A stretch of 53,571 bases of DNA, from NCBI GenBank assembly GCA_025358255.1, contig JANYKC010000089.1, positions 1 through 53,571 of the forward strand, read 5' to 3'. This stretch comes from Spirochaetaceae bacterium. Lineage in GTDB: Bacteria; Spirochaetota; Spirochaetia; Treponematales; Rectinemataceae. Positions 10,701-19,048 of the stretch are shown here, in pieces. Position 1 is the first letter of the stretch. Every line of letters starts with the position of its first letter. Below the pieces are notes generated by a model. The model made no database searches and had not been told where the DNA came from. It was given only the letters and a program-made list of their open reading frames with translations. Made by a program: the position numbers and the translations under genes.

Positions 10701-11393
10701 GGTCTCCCCCGAGAATTCGTCTATGTTCGAGCCTTTCTCGCGGCGGTATTTCACATGGCCCCGAGCCGTCACCGCGTCACGGTCACGGTCATAGACTATC
10801 TCGTCGGCTTCCAGGCGATGGGCCTCACCCTTGTCCTCATCCTTCAAATTGAGGATGACGCCGCCTTCGACACGGATGATCGAAGAAGAGGCCGATTCGA
10901 TCTTGAAGTATTCCGCGCGGGCCGCCCGTTCGATCGTTATCGTGCGCTTCGACGACTGGGACGTGGGCGCTGCGACTCCGTAGTGCTCGTAGAGTCGGGC
11001 GCGCAGCTCGGCGGCCGATCCGATGGTGGAAAGGCCGAGGGATGCGGTCCAGCCAGCCAGCTCGTAGAAGGATGCCGTGGAGATATCGAGGGGGACGGTC
11101 TCCAGGAAAAGATCGGCAGGAAGGTCGCCCTCTTTCCCCTTCGAGGGCGGGGCGACGACGCTCATGGAAGCGGCAGGCGCGGCCTGGCCAGGCACGGCCT
11201 GGCCTTGCGAAGGCGCGGCCTGGCCTTGCGAAGGCGCGGCCTGGCCTTGCGAAGGCGCCGCCTGGCCTTGCGAAGGCGCGGCCTGGCCAGGCACGGCCGG
11301 GACAGCGGTCCCGGACTGCGCGATGGCGCATGCGGAGACCAGTATCAGAAAGACAGGGAACAGTGTCGGACGCCGTGGGAGCTGCACCGGCAC
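7800..11393 (-). CDS. lptD: LptD/OstA-like outer-membrane assembly protein
   Basis: A 1197-residue exported protein. A signal peptide (LFPVFLILVSACAIAQ) is followed by a low-complexity linker of four GQAAPSQ repeats, then an OstA-type beta-jellyroll (about residues 150-250: RVEGGVILNLKDEDKG, ADEIVYDRDRDAVTARG) and a very long C-terminal region rich in alternating beta strands ending in a terminal Trp, as expected of an outer-membrane barrel. In LPS-bearing bacteria LptD inserts lipopolysaccharide; many treponemes lack LPS, so the cargo here may be another glycolipid. GTG 11393 is the start, with GGGGAG upstream. It lies 42 bases after uvrA, the same neighbour as I recall for T. pallidum TP0514/TP0515. 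Confidence 0.8.
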   Translation of the reverse strand: MPVQLPRRPTLFPVFLILVSACAIAQSGTAVPAVPGQAAPSQGQAAPSQGQAAPSQGQAAPSQGQAVPGQAAPAASMSVVAPPSKGKEGDLPADLFLETVPLDISTASFYELAGWTASLGLSTIGSAAELRARLYEHYGVAAPTSQSSKRTITIERAARAEYFKIESASSSIIRVEGGVILNLKDEDKGEAHRLEADEIVYDRDRDAVTARGHVKYRREKGSNIDEFSGETLSVNLEDWSGVFLDGRMRKANSGAAGTAAAAAATAAASGERGFAFQAQTLAKRSGDIILLDNSVISACDEASPHYSIRAKRLWLLGNNEWAIANAVLSLGEVPVLWLPFFYYPSEEIVFHPVLGYRTREGRFVQTSTYLIGQKPASKNTGLLSMIATDSGTAKQVRGLFLEPIAGGEKTPSASASLKLLGDIYSSLGAMVGIDGSFPKAGPFSDLKFALDLGASRSIFVVNSGYSPFVAAGDWASVWNDSHLLSLALPFRFMGNLSTSLKVGSLSASVAMPFYSDPYFEQDFFNRSEDMDWLGLNSSTTGSTAAAATTATTVAVRSSFTQTATLTYSLQPKALSPYISSIDLSRLSASIAWLSKSNSTLSSAPILAAVNPARTFFYPSIIKPVDASVTLRGSLIPKAKSEKAAETPSKTLESLRSPWASAKEGEADGKTADSKPMLDFKLSSRAPGFSVAAAATGGGPTVDWSLNPSTFVENRYREDSWKEPGEIDLADLLYSLASWRLASSLTAGYSWPGGLASASLAFSLSAQDQTRVIPDDVKTALTSLTSSYVLADAQFKQSKLISSLKLQAKPFANFWLFSPTTLSYGLDANIFQNLYNSTKSTAAGAPVYDNPTLWNSDTSTYTKYSDYTNMITANAAALTLGLKTGSRTQSLGLSVNILPTQTSWLPSLGLSLGAWGFQGDLSIKTRAFKNLDATEYSWDPLSSSLSLQAPLGFKLSDTFTWDFIAGQAKTNSTSLSWGPLSATLQAKRSLLYSPKIGSGWVATDTSEDFYASDFTAAFKKDWKSKPEDAVSATLSTGASYTQSLLRFSESVLSLNLALTMKITDVLDLTFTSLSQNSAAWRYWPGLFPAVEAVGGADRYYKAPIIDIWDSLSFWDEAARTASLFKLKSLSVKLVHYLHDWDLSFTLAASPKLDTTSKPYSYNLDPTFQFLVTWRDMSEIKASLNRVTTSTTATQHLAW
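11200..11283. repeat. In-frame 21-bp tandem repeat in the lptD-like gene
   Basis: Four consecutive 21-bp units (11200-11220, 11221-11241, 11242-11262, 11263-11283), one differing by a single base. Each encodes GQAAPSQ on the minus strand, and each contains the small palindrome GCCTTGCGAAGGC. Degenerate copies flank both sides. The units lie just after the signal peptide and preserve frame, so copy number can change without loss of the protein. Confidence 0.9.
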
Positions 11394-11435
11394 ATCATAC
11401 TCCCCGGCCCCTGCCCGCGTAAAGGCAAGGGGCAG

Positions 11436-14255
11436 CTACCCAAGCGCTCCCTTGAGGTACTGCCCGGTATAGGAAGCCTTGATTTTCACGATGTCCTCCG
11501 GCCTGCCCTTGGCCACGATCTTGCCGCCGCGATGGCCGCCTTCGGGGCCAAGGTCTATGACCCAGTCGGCTTGCTTGATGACATCCAGGTTGTGCTCGAT
11601 CATGACCACGGAATTCCCCGTGTCGACGAGACGCTGGATCACTTCCATGAGCTGCTTGACGTCGGCGAAGTGAAGTCCCGTCGTGGGCTCATCCATGAAA
11701 TACAGGGTCTTCCCGGTGCTCCGCTTGGCGAGCTCGAACGCGAGCTTGACCCGCTGGGCTTCTCCTCCGGAGAGGGTCAGGGCAGACTGGCCGAGCTTGA
11801 TGTAGCCCAGGCCGACAGAGAGCAGGGTCTGCATGCGATGCGCGATCTGGGGGATGTGCTTGAAGAAGCCTGCCGCTTCCTCGATGGTCATGTCGAGCAC
11901 TTCCGCGATGTTCCTGCCCTTGTAGCGCACGTCCAGGGTGTCCGAGTTGAAGCGATGGCCATGGCAGACATCGCAGGTGATGTAGACGTCGGGCAGGAAG
12001 TTCATCTCGATCTTGATGGTGCCATCCCCCTGGCAATTCTCGCAGCGTCCGCCCTTCACGTTGAAGGAGAAGCGTCCGGGCTTCCATCCCCTGGTCTTGG
12101 AGTCCGGCAGCGTCGCGAAAAGGTCGCGGATGGGGCCCCAGACTCCGGTATAGGTGGCGGGGTTCGACCTGGGCGTCCGGCCGATGGGGCTCTGGTCGAT
12201 GTTGATGATCTTGTCGATCGCGTCGAGCCCCTCGATGGAGTCGTAATCGCCTTCCTGCTGGCTGGACCCCATCACCTCGTTCGAGATGACCGGATACAGG
12301 AGATCCGAGAGGAGGGTGGACTTGCCCGATCCGGAGACCCCCGTGATGCAGGAGAAGACGCCGAGCGGGATGCTCACGTCGATGCCCTTCAGGTTGTGCT
12401 CTCGGCAACCACTGATGGTTATGCTCTTCCCGTTGCCTGTCCGCCTTTCCGCCGGGAGCTCGATCTTCAGCTTTCCGGAGAGGTACTGGCCAGTCACGCT
12501 CTTGGCGCTCTTCATGACCTCGGCCGGCGTGCCCTGCGCGACCACATAGCCGCCGTGCTCCCCCGCCCCGGGACCGAGGTCGACGATCCAGTCCGCGGTG
12601 CGGAGGGTCTGCTCGTCATGCTCCACGACGATGAGGGTATTGCCGATATCCCGGAGGTAGATGAGGGTGTCGATCAGGCGCTGGTTGTCCCTCTGGTGGA
12701 GCCCAATGGAAGGCTCGTCAAGGATGTAGAGGACACCCACAAGGGAGGAGCCGATCTGCGTGGCGAGCCTGATGCGCTGGGCCTCACCTCCCGAGAGGGT
12801 CGCCGCCTTGCGCTCGAGCGTCAGGTAGTCGAGCCCGACGTTCTTCATGAAGGAAAGCCTGGCTCCGATCTCCTTGACTATCTGCTTCGAGATCTGCTTC
12901 TCGGTATCGCTCAACGCGACTTTCTTGAAGAAGGCGAGGCTTTCCTCCACCGACATCGCAGAGACGTCGTGGATGCCTGTCCCACCCACGGTGACCGCAA
13001 GGGCCTCGGGACGAAGGCGCTTGCCCCCGCAGTCCTCGCATGGTTTCTCGTTCATGAAGCGCTCAAGCCACTGCTTTATGCCCTCGCTTTGGGTCTCCAG
13101 GTAGCGGCGCTTGAGTTCGGCCAGGATGCCCCTGAATTTCGATTCATACTCGAACTTTCCGGTGCCCTCCCGGTTTTCGTACTTGATGTGCACGGGCTCT
13201 TCGGTGCCGTGGAAAATCGCGTCCATGACGTGGTCGGGCAGCTTCTCGAAGGGCGTTTCCAGCTTGAACTTGAAGTGCTTCGCCAAGCCCTCGAAACGGC
13301 TGCGGTTCCAGGCGGCGTCCGGGTTGTAGGGGACGCAGCCGCCTTCCTCGAAAGAGAGGGAGCGATCCGGTATGACGAGGTCGGGATCGAATTCGAGCTT
13401 GACGCCCAGGCCCGAGCAGACGGGACAGGCGCCCTGTGGCGCATTGAAGGAGAAAAGGCGGGGTTCCATCTCGGGGAGCGAGATGTTGCATTCTGGACAA
13501 GCGCCTTTCTGGCTGAAGAATTCCTCGGCCGCGCCCTCACCCTCCCCCTTCACGACGATGACCGCGCCCTCGGCGATTCCGAGAGCCGTCTCCACGGCTT
13601 CCGCAAGCCGCTTCCGCGACTCTGTCTGCAACCTCAGGCGATCCACGACGATCTCGATCGAGTGTTTCCTCTGTTTCTCGAGCTTCGGCTCCTCGCCGAG
13701 TTCGCACAACGCGCCATCCACCCGTGCGCGCACGAAGCCCTGCCTGGCGGCGTCCTCAAGGACTTTCTTGTGCTCGCCCTTCTGGGCTCGGATCACGGGG
13801 GCCAGGACCTGGAGTTTCGAGCCCGAAGGCCAGGACAGGATGGTGTCGAGGATCTGGTCCACCGACTGCTCCTTGATCACCCTTCCGCATTTCGGGCAAT
13901 GGGGAATACCGATCCGCGCGTAGAGAAGCCTGTAGTAGTCGTAGATCTCCGTCACCGTGCCCACGGTGGAACGTGGATTGCGGTGGGTGGTCTTCTGCTC
14001 TATCGATATGGCAGGGGAAAGGCCTTCGATGTAGTCGACATCGGGCTTGTCCATCCGGCCGAGGAATTGGCGGGCATAGGCCGACAGCGACTCGACATAG
14101 CGACGCTGTCCTTCCGCGAAAATGGTATCGAACGCAAGAGAGCTTTTCCCCGAGCCCGAAAGCCCGGAAATCACGATGAGCTTGTCCCGCGGCAGCTCGA
14201 GATCGATGTTCTTGAGGTTGTGTTCGCGGGCACCCTTGATTATGAGCTTGTCCAT
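11436..14255 (-). CDS. uvrA: Excinuclease ABC subunit A
   Basis: A 939-residue damage-recognition ATPase of nucleotide excision repair. It shows [16 protein letters not shown] at the N terminus, Walker [14 protein letters not shown], zinc-finger cysteines (CPKCG, CPEC, CPVC and later CENCQGDG with CDVCHG), a second Walker [12 protein letters not shown], and two LSGGEAQR signatures, each followed by a Walker B ([13 protein letters not shown] and [10 protein letters not shown]). Length and domain order match the family exactly. It is the first gene of the minus-strand run that continues with lptD. Confidence 0.98.
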   Translation of the reverse strand: MDKLIIKGAREHNLKNIDLELPRDKLIVISGLSGSGKSSLAFDTIFAEGQRRYVESLSAYARQFLGRMDKPDVDYIEGLSPAISIEQKTTHRNPRSTVGTVTEIYDYYRLLYARIGIPHCPKCGRVIKEQSVDQILDTILSWPSGSKLQVLAPVIRAQKGEHKKVLEDAARQGFVRARVDGALCELGEEPKLEKQRKHSIEIVVDRLRLQTESRKRLAEAVETALGIAEGAVIVVKGEGEGAAEEFFSQKGACPECNISLPEMEPRLFSFNAPQGACPVCSGLGVKLEFDPDLVIPDRSLSFEEGGCVPYNPDAAWNRSRFEGLAKHFKFKLETPFEKLPDHVMDAIFHGTEEPVHIKYENREGTGKFEYESKFRGILAELKRRYLETQSEGIKQWLERFMNEKPCEDCGGKRLRPEALAVTVGGTGIHDVSAMSVEESLAFFKKVALSDTEKQISKQIVKEIGARLSFMKNVGLDYLTLERKAATLSGGEAQRIRLATQIGSSLVGVLYILDEPSIGLHQRDNQRLIDTLIYLRDIGNTLIVVEHDEQTLRTADWIVDLGPGAGEHGGYVVAQGTPAEVMKSAKSVTGQYLSGKLKIELPAERRTGNGKSITISGCREHNLKGIDVSIPLGVFSCITGVSGSGKSTLLSDLLYPVISNEVMGSSQQEGDYDSIEGLDAIDKIINIDQSPIGRTPRSNPATYTGVWGPIRDLFATLPDSKTRGWKPGRFSFNVKGGRCENCQGDGTIKIEMNFLPDVYITCDVCHGHRFNSDTLDVRYKGRNIAEVLDMTIEEAAGFFKHIPQIAHRMQTLLSVGLGYIKLGQSALTLSGGEAQRVKLAFELAKRSTGKTLYFMDEPTTGLHFADVKQLMEVIQRLVDTGNSVVMIEHNLDVIKQADWVIDLGPEGGHRGGKIVAKGRPEDIVKIKASYTGQYLKGALG

Positions 14256-14398
14256 AATCCGTCAAAGATAGCGCCGCTTAGGATCGTCAGGCAAGGGGTG
14301 ACTGCTACATTCCTGTGTAGCACCTTGGGGAAGACCGACCCGCGCTTGCGCAAAAAAGAGAGGCGGTAGTATTACGATGTGGCCGCCAGGAAGCCAGG

Positions 14399-15747
14399 GT
14401 GGCGACAGCAGCAATGATGCGCGCGATGCCGGTCCTGGCCCTCTCCCTCTGCCTCATGCCCCTTGCCCTTCCCCGAGCGGGATACGGCCAGGAATTGTCA
14501 ATCCAGGCCTTGGTGGGTGATTTCTCGGGAAGCGCCCAGGAAGGCGGGAAAACGATACCCATCGTTTTCCATCTTGCCCTCAAGGATGGCATGGTCCAGG
14601 CGACCTGGGACAGCCCGAGCCAAGGGGCTTTCGCCCTACCTACGAGCAGCGTCGCGCTTTCCGGCAAGCTGGTCACGATCGACATACCGCCCGTCAAGGG
14701 AAGCTTCGCAGGGACGGCATCGGCGGACGTTTCATCGATCGCGGGGACCTGGAAGCAGGGGGGGGGCGAGCCTTCCCCTGGAGCTTGCCCGGAACCCTAC
14801 GGCCTCCCCTGCCGCGGACCCCGCACGATCCCAGACACCCTCGGCGCCCTTCCCCTACTCCAGCGTCGAGGTCTTTTTTCCCGGTGGAGATGCGGGAGTG
14901 GCCCTTGCCGCGACGCTGACCCTTGCCGCGACGCTGACCCTTCTAGCGGGTAAAGGCCCTTCCCCGCAATTTTCCTTGTCTCGGGATCCGGCCTCCAGGA
15001 CAGGGATGAGAACATCGTGGGACAGCGGCCCTTCCTTGTCCTCGCCGACTATCCCGCGCGCAGGGGCGTGGCGGTGCTCCGCTACGATGATCGCGGAGCA
15101 GCCGCCTCCACCGGGGATTTTTCCGCGGCGACGACCTTCGATTTCGCGTTGGACGCGACGGCGGCCCTGGACTGAGCGGGGAGCAGATCCTCTACCTCCA
15201 GAATGCCGCGCTTTCCCGTGCCTCAGGCGCGAATGAAAGGCAGGTAGCCGAGTCAAACGAGGTCAACAAGCGGCTTTGCAAGGCCGCCATGTCGACGGGC
15301 AGCGACACGGAGATCGCCGACCGGATCCGCGTCGCCTTCAACGGGTATGTGGAAAACCAGAAAGGGCTTTCGCCGGCAGACCGCAAGGCGGCCCTCGAGC
15401 AGGCGGATTCCATCGTCACGGGCCTCGCCAATCCCTGGATGCGGAGCTTCCTCGCCCTTGATCACCGGCCCTTCCTCGAAAAGGTGAAAGTCCCGACCCT
15501 CGCCCTCAATGGAGGCCTCGACCTCCAGGTGCCGGCAGGCGAAAACCTGTCGGCTATCAAGAAAGCCTTCGAGGCAGGCGGCAACAGCTCCCTCCTCACG
15601 ACAATACGGCTTGAAGGCCTCAACCACCTTTTCCAGCATGCCAAGTCCGGACTGCCGTCCGAATACGCCACGATCGATGAGACATTCACATCCGAGGCAC
15701 TGAAGGCCATCGCTGGCTGGATAGTGGCGGACTACGGCAAGCGCTGA
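14399..15747 (+). pseudogene. Decayed secreted alpha/beta hydrolase
   Basis: The first frame gives a signal peptide (MPVLALSLCLMPLALP) and a beta-rich N domain ending GTWKQ. At a run of nine G (14758-14766) the frame breaks; with one G fewer it continues as GGASLPLELARNP. A second break near 14955-14965 is needed before FLVSGSGLQDRDE; the frame then reaches AVLRYDDRG and stops at TGA after ATAALD (15174-15176). A third segment (about 15179-15747, ending IVADYGKR) resumes with GEQILYLQNAALS and carries the likely acid (GGLD) and histidine (GLNH). The stretch expected between them, including the GHSxGG nucleophile elbow, is missing. An 18-bp tandem duplication sits at 14903-14938. The family resembles secreted serine hydrolases of the S9/S15-like COG1073 type. 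Confidence 0.8.
14758..14766 (+). repeat. Nine-G homopolymer tract at a frameshift
   Basis: Nine consecutive G residues mark the point where the hydrolase frame breaks; eight would restore it. Such tracts are slippage-prone. Confidence 0.85.
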
Positions 15748-15831
15748 GCCCCAGCCGGAGCCTGGAGGGCTGGAAGGGAAAAGGAGGGATGGCCCAAGCG
15801 GGGCCGACGGACCTGTGGAGCTCACCGGCCC

Positions 15832-16390
15832 TCAATGCTCCAGCAGGCCTTCCATGAACAGGGACATGAAGCGACCGGTATCGAGTTCCATGGGTAGGTT
15901 GAGGGGGAAGGCAGCCTCACGCGATTGGTCCTGGGAGGGCCACCTGAAATCGCGGATGCTTCCCGAACGAAGCCCCTTTCCCCTGGCCAGGAAAGAACAA
16001 GGATTCGAATCTAAAAGAGCCGGGGCGATGACATGGGCCGCGGACACGACATCCCAGGGGAAAAAACCCTTGGCGCGGGAAAAAACCTTCCGGTCGAGCG
16101 AAAGCCAGGGGCTGATGGCTTCGACAAGGAAGCGCGAAACGGGGCTGTCGCGGAGCAGGCCCAGGATCTTTTTCGCCACGGCGAATCCGGCCTTGGCCGG
16201 GACATTGCCGGAATTGACCGTGATTCCAAGAGGGTCGATATCCGCCTTCGCCAGCAGGACGAGCAAAGCCAGCCCGTCATCGACATCCCGATTCCGCACA
16301 GCTGTCGGAGGATCGCGATCGACGAGGACCTTCTCCTGGTTATCAAGGGCACCCTCGCTTATATCCGCGTCACACGTTGAACTTGAAGAA
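15832..16390 (-). pseudogene. Internally deleted inosine/uridine-type nucleoside hydrolase
   Basis: The N-terminal part reads KVLVDRDPPTAVRN then RDVDDGLALLVLLAK and GITVNSGN, a version of the calcium-binding DxDxxxDD motif of nucleoside hydrolases with a short insertion. Soon after KKILGLLRDS the sequence jumps to PVSRFLVEAISPWL and GFFPWDVVSAAHVIAP, which fits the family's C-terminal part. The whole central region (the GPLTN and EFN-DPEAA motifs, normally 100 residues or more) is absent, so the product is under 190 residues against about 310. No convincing start codon exists; the frame opens only inside the ychF end. Probably inactive. It lies tail-to-tail with the decayed hydrolase. Confidence 0.65.
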
Positions 16391-17479
16391 CACCACGTCG
16401 CCATCCTGGACGACATATTCGCGGCCTTCCTGCCGGAGCCTGCCGGCTTCCTTCACGGCCTTTTCCGAGCCGTATTTCATGAGGTCGTCATAACTGTAGA
16501 CTTCCGCCTTGATGAAGCCCTTCTCGAAGTCCGTGTGGATGACGCCTGCCGCCTGGGGAGCCTTGTCCCCGGCTTTTATGGTCCAGGCGCGGCACTCGTC
16601 CTCTCCGGCGGTGAAGAAGGTGCGCAAGCCCAGGAGGTGGTAGGTGGCGTGCGCGAGGGTGGCCAGGCCCGATTCGGCAAGGCCCAGCTCGGCGAGGAAC
16701 TCTGTCCTCTCCTCCTCGCTCCCAAGGTCGGCGAGCTCCGCTTCGAACTTGCCGCAGATGGCCACCGCATCGGCGCTTTCGGAAGCGGCGCGGGCCTTGA
16801 CGGCCTCGATGTGGGGACTGCCGGACTTGATGCCCGCCTCGTCGGCGTTGCAGACGTAGAGCTCCTTCTTCATGGTGATGAGGAAGGCCTTGCGGATGGC
16901 TTCCGCCTCCTCTGCGTCCAGGCCGACTGTCCGGGCGGCCCGTCCTTCCTGCAGGGCGGGGCGGATCTTTCCAAGGCCCGAGAGCTCCCGCTCGGTCTCC
17001 TTCTTGACCATTGGGTCCTGGACCTTGAGCTGTTTCTGGAGTTTTTCCACGCGCTTGTCCAGGGTCTCAAGATCGGCCAGGGCGAGTTCCGTATGGATGA
17101 CTTCGATGTCATCCGCCGGATCGACGCGGTTGGCGACATGGATGATGTCGGGATCCTCGAAGCATCGCACGACGTGGGCTATCATCCCGACTTCGCGGAT
17201 GTGGGAGAGGAACTGGTTGCCTCGCCCCTCGCCTTTCGAAGCGCCCTTGACGAGGCCCGCGATGTCGATGAATTCTACCACGGCCGGGACAGTCTTCTTG
17301 GGCTTGAACATGGCCGAAAGCCTAGCGAGGCGGGCATCCGGAAGGGGCACGATGCCCACGTTGGGATCTATCGTGCAAAAGGGATAGTTGGCGGCCTCGG
17401 CCTTGACGCTTGTGAGGGCGGAAAAAATGGTGGACTTGCCGACATTGGGCAGTCCGACAATACCGCAATTGAGGGGCAT
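16370..17479 (-). CDS. ychF: Obg-family ATPase YchF
   Basis: A 369-residue P-loop ATPase that binds ribosomes and has roles in translation and stress. It begins MPLNCGIVGLPNVGKST (Walker A), followed by the NYPFCTIDPNVG switch region, VEFIDIAGLVKGASKGEGRGNQFL, a coiled-coil insertion, the NADE version of the nucleotide-specificity motif (ICNADEAG-like, seen as LYVCNADEAG) and a C-terminal TGS domain (FFTAGEDECRAWTI to DVVFFKFNV). ATG 17479 gives the standard length; the frame is open upstream to 17548 without support. Confidence 0.97.
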   Translation of the reverse strand: MPLNCGIVGLPNVGKSTIFSALTSVKAEAANYPFCTIDPNVGIVPLPDARLARLSAMFKPKKTVPAVVEFIDIAGLVKGASKGEGRGNQFLSHIREVGMIAHVVRCFEDPDIIHVANRVDPADDIEVIHTELALADLETLDKRVEKLQKQLKVQDPMVKKETERELSGLGKIRPALQEGRAARTVGLDAEEAEAIRKAFLITMKKELYVCNADEAGIKSGSPHIEAVKARAASESADAVAICGKFEAELADLGSEEERTEFLAELGLAESGLATLAHATYHLLGLRTFFTAGEDECRAWTIKAGDKAPQAAGVIHTDFEKGFIKAEVYSYDDLMKYGSEKAVKEAGRLRQEGREYVVQDGDVVFFKFNV

Positions 17480-17590
17480 GGCTGTATCGATCTCCTCGAT
17501 TCTTTCGTAGTAGGCCTTTACTCTATAGATGCGGGGCCGATGGGTCAATCGCGGCTATCGACCGAATTTCCCGAGGCTTCGTTTCGATAT

Positions 17591-17661
17591 TTGAAATGGT
17601 GCTTACACATAGTGATCCATTTCCTCTTTACGGATGACTTGAAATGGTTTAGATTGAAATG
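17591..17661. promoter_or_regulatory. Three TTGAAATG boxes upstream of the aminotransferase
   Basis: TTGAAATG occurs at 17591, 17639 and 17654 in the 244-base divergent region between ychF and the aminotransferase. The spacing is uneven (48 and 15). The motif resembles the TGAAATAGGA repeats upstream of gdhA. No clear -35/-10 pair was recognised. Confidence 0.35.
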
Positions 17662-17723
17662 AGGAAACGCAGCATTTTCGCGTGAGGGCCAATCCTGGCT
17701 TCCCCAGAAAAGGAGATCCTTCC

Positions 17724-18998
17724 GTGTTTGACCTAGAAAAAATCTACTCGAAGAATGCAAGCAATATGCGCAAGTCCGTCATCAGGGAGCTTCTCAAGCT
17801 CACGCAGCAGCCCGACATCATCTCCTTCGCGGGAGGACTGCCCGCTCCAGAGACCTTCCCTGTCGAGGATCTCAGGCAAGCCGCGGACCGGGTCTTCACG
17901 AACAGCCCGATGAAGGCCTTGCAGTATGGCACGACGGAAGGGGACGCTGAGCTCAAGGCCGAGCTCATCAAGTTCGAGCAGCGCCAAGGGATGAAGCTCG
18001 GGGCGGACAATCTCCTCATCGTCTCGGCCAGCCAGCAGGCGCTCGACATGATGCCCAAGATCTTCCTTGATCCGGGTGATTACGTGATTGCCGGCAGGCC
18101 CACCTATGTCGGAACCATCCAGGCGATCCAGTCCTACCAAGGGAAGATCCTCGGGATCCCCTTCAGCCCCGAGAATGACGGTTTTGACTTGGTTGAACTG
18201 GAAAAGCGCTACGAGAGGGCCAGGCGCGACGGAAGGAGGATCAAGTACATCTATGTCATCCCCGATTTCCAGAATCCGAGCGGCATCTGCTGGAGCCTTG
18301 CGAAGCGCAAGGCCCTCCTCGAGTTCGCCTACCGCGAAAACCTCCTCATCGTCGAGGACGCCCCCTACCGGGAGATCCGTTTCATCGGCGAGCACATACC
18401 CTCGCTCTATCTCCTGGACCAGGCGGGCGAGGATCGCGGCATCGTCATAAACCTCAAGACCTTTTCCAAGATCCTCATCCCGGGCGCGCGCGTGGGATGG
18501 ATCATCGCCCGCCCCGAGATCATCGGGAAGCTCGTGATCGCCAAGCAGGCCATGGACCTCTGCACAAATGTCTTCACCCAGTGCTGGCTGGCCGAGTACC
18601 TCAAGACCGGCAAGATCTACGAGGTGATCGAAAAAACCTGCGGCCTTTACCGGGACAAGCGCAACCACATGGTCAAGATGTTCGAGAAGCACATGCCCAA
18701 GAGATGGGACCTCACCTGGACCGAGCCCGAGGGAGGGCTCTTCCTCTGGATCTCGCTGCCGAAGTACATCGATACCGACCAGATGATCCACAAGGCCGTG
18801 GCGGAGAAGGTCGCTTATGTCGTTGGCTCGGCCTTCTATTTCGACCAGCCCGAGCACAACGCGATGCGCATCAATTTTTCCTACTCCTCGATGGGCAAGA
18901 TAGAGGAGGGAGTGAAGCGCCTGGCCAAGGTCATCACCGCGGAGATAGACGCCCACGAGGCGGGACCGAGGGGACAGACGAGCGTGGAAGGCGTCTAG
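17724..18998 (+). CDS. PLP-dependent aminotransferase (fold I, 2-aminoadipate/aromatic type)
   Basis: A 424-residue cytosolic enzyme of class I/II aminotransferases, close to LysN/2-aminoadipate and MocR-like C-terminal domains. Seen: ISFAGGLPAPETFP near residue 35, QYGTTEGDAELKAEL, PDFQNPSG, and the PLP lysine K249 in TFSKILIPGARVGW, with an FLWISLP block near the C terminus. No GntR DNA-binding domain is present. GTG 17724 is chosen because AAAGGAGA precedes it by about eight bases and the product aligns from there; the frame is open to 17682. The amino donor cannot be told from sequence alone. Confidence 0.88.
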   Translation: MFDLEKIYSKNASNMRKSVIRELLKLTQQPDIISFAGGLPAPETFPVEDLRQAADRVFTNSPMKALQYGTTEGDAELKAELIKFEQRQGMKLGADNLLIVSASQQALDMMPKIFLDPGDYVIAGRPTYVGTIQAIQSYQGKILGIPFSPENDGFDLVELEKRYERARRDGRRIKYIYVIPDFQNPSGICWSLAKRKALLEFAYRENLLIVEDAPYREIRFIGEHIPSLYLLDQAGEDRGIVINLKTFSKILIPGARVGWIIARPEIIGKLVIAKQAMDLCTNVFTQCWLAEYLKTGKIYEVIEKTCGLYRDKRNHMVKMFEKHMPKRWDLTWTEPEGGLFLWISLPKYIDTDQMIHKAVAEKVAYVVGSAFYFDQPEHNAMRINFSYSSMGKIEEGVKRLAKVITAEIDAHEAGPRGQTSVEGV

Positions 18999-19001
18999 GC
19001 C

Positions 19002-19048
19002 GGCAGGCCGATGGCGGCTACGCCGGCAGGCAGGCCGATGGCGGCTAC
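19002..19048. repeat. 27-bp-period direct repeat at the end of the histidine kinase gene
   Basis: A 20-base unit beginning GGCAGGCCGATGGCGG occurs at 19002-19021 and 19029-19048, just after the aminotransferase stop. The second copy covers the stop codon of the convergent histidine kinase gene. It probably arose by local duplication. Confidence 0.75.

Noticed and set aside
11188..11293. Recombination site or terminator in the lptD repeat
   Set aside because: The small palindromes follow from an in-frame coding repeat and have no T run.
9948..14369. A 1473-codon open frame on the plus strand, antisense to uvrA and lptD
   Set aside because: It is the mirror of GC-rich codon use; the minus-strand frames encode clear UvrA and LptD-like proteins. 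Its product shows no recognisable domain.
17733..18956. A 407-codon minus-strand frame opposite the aminotransferase
   Set aside because: Exact shadow of a well-supported PLP enzyme.
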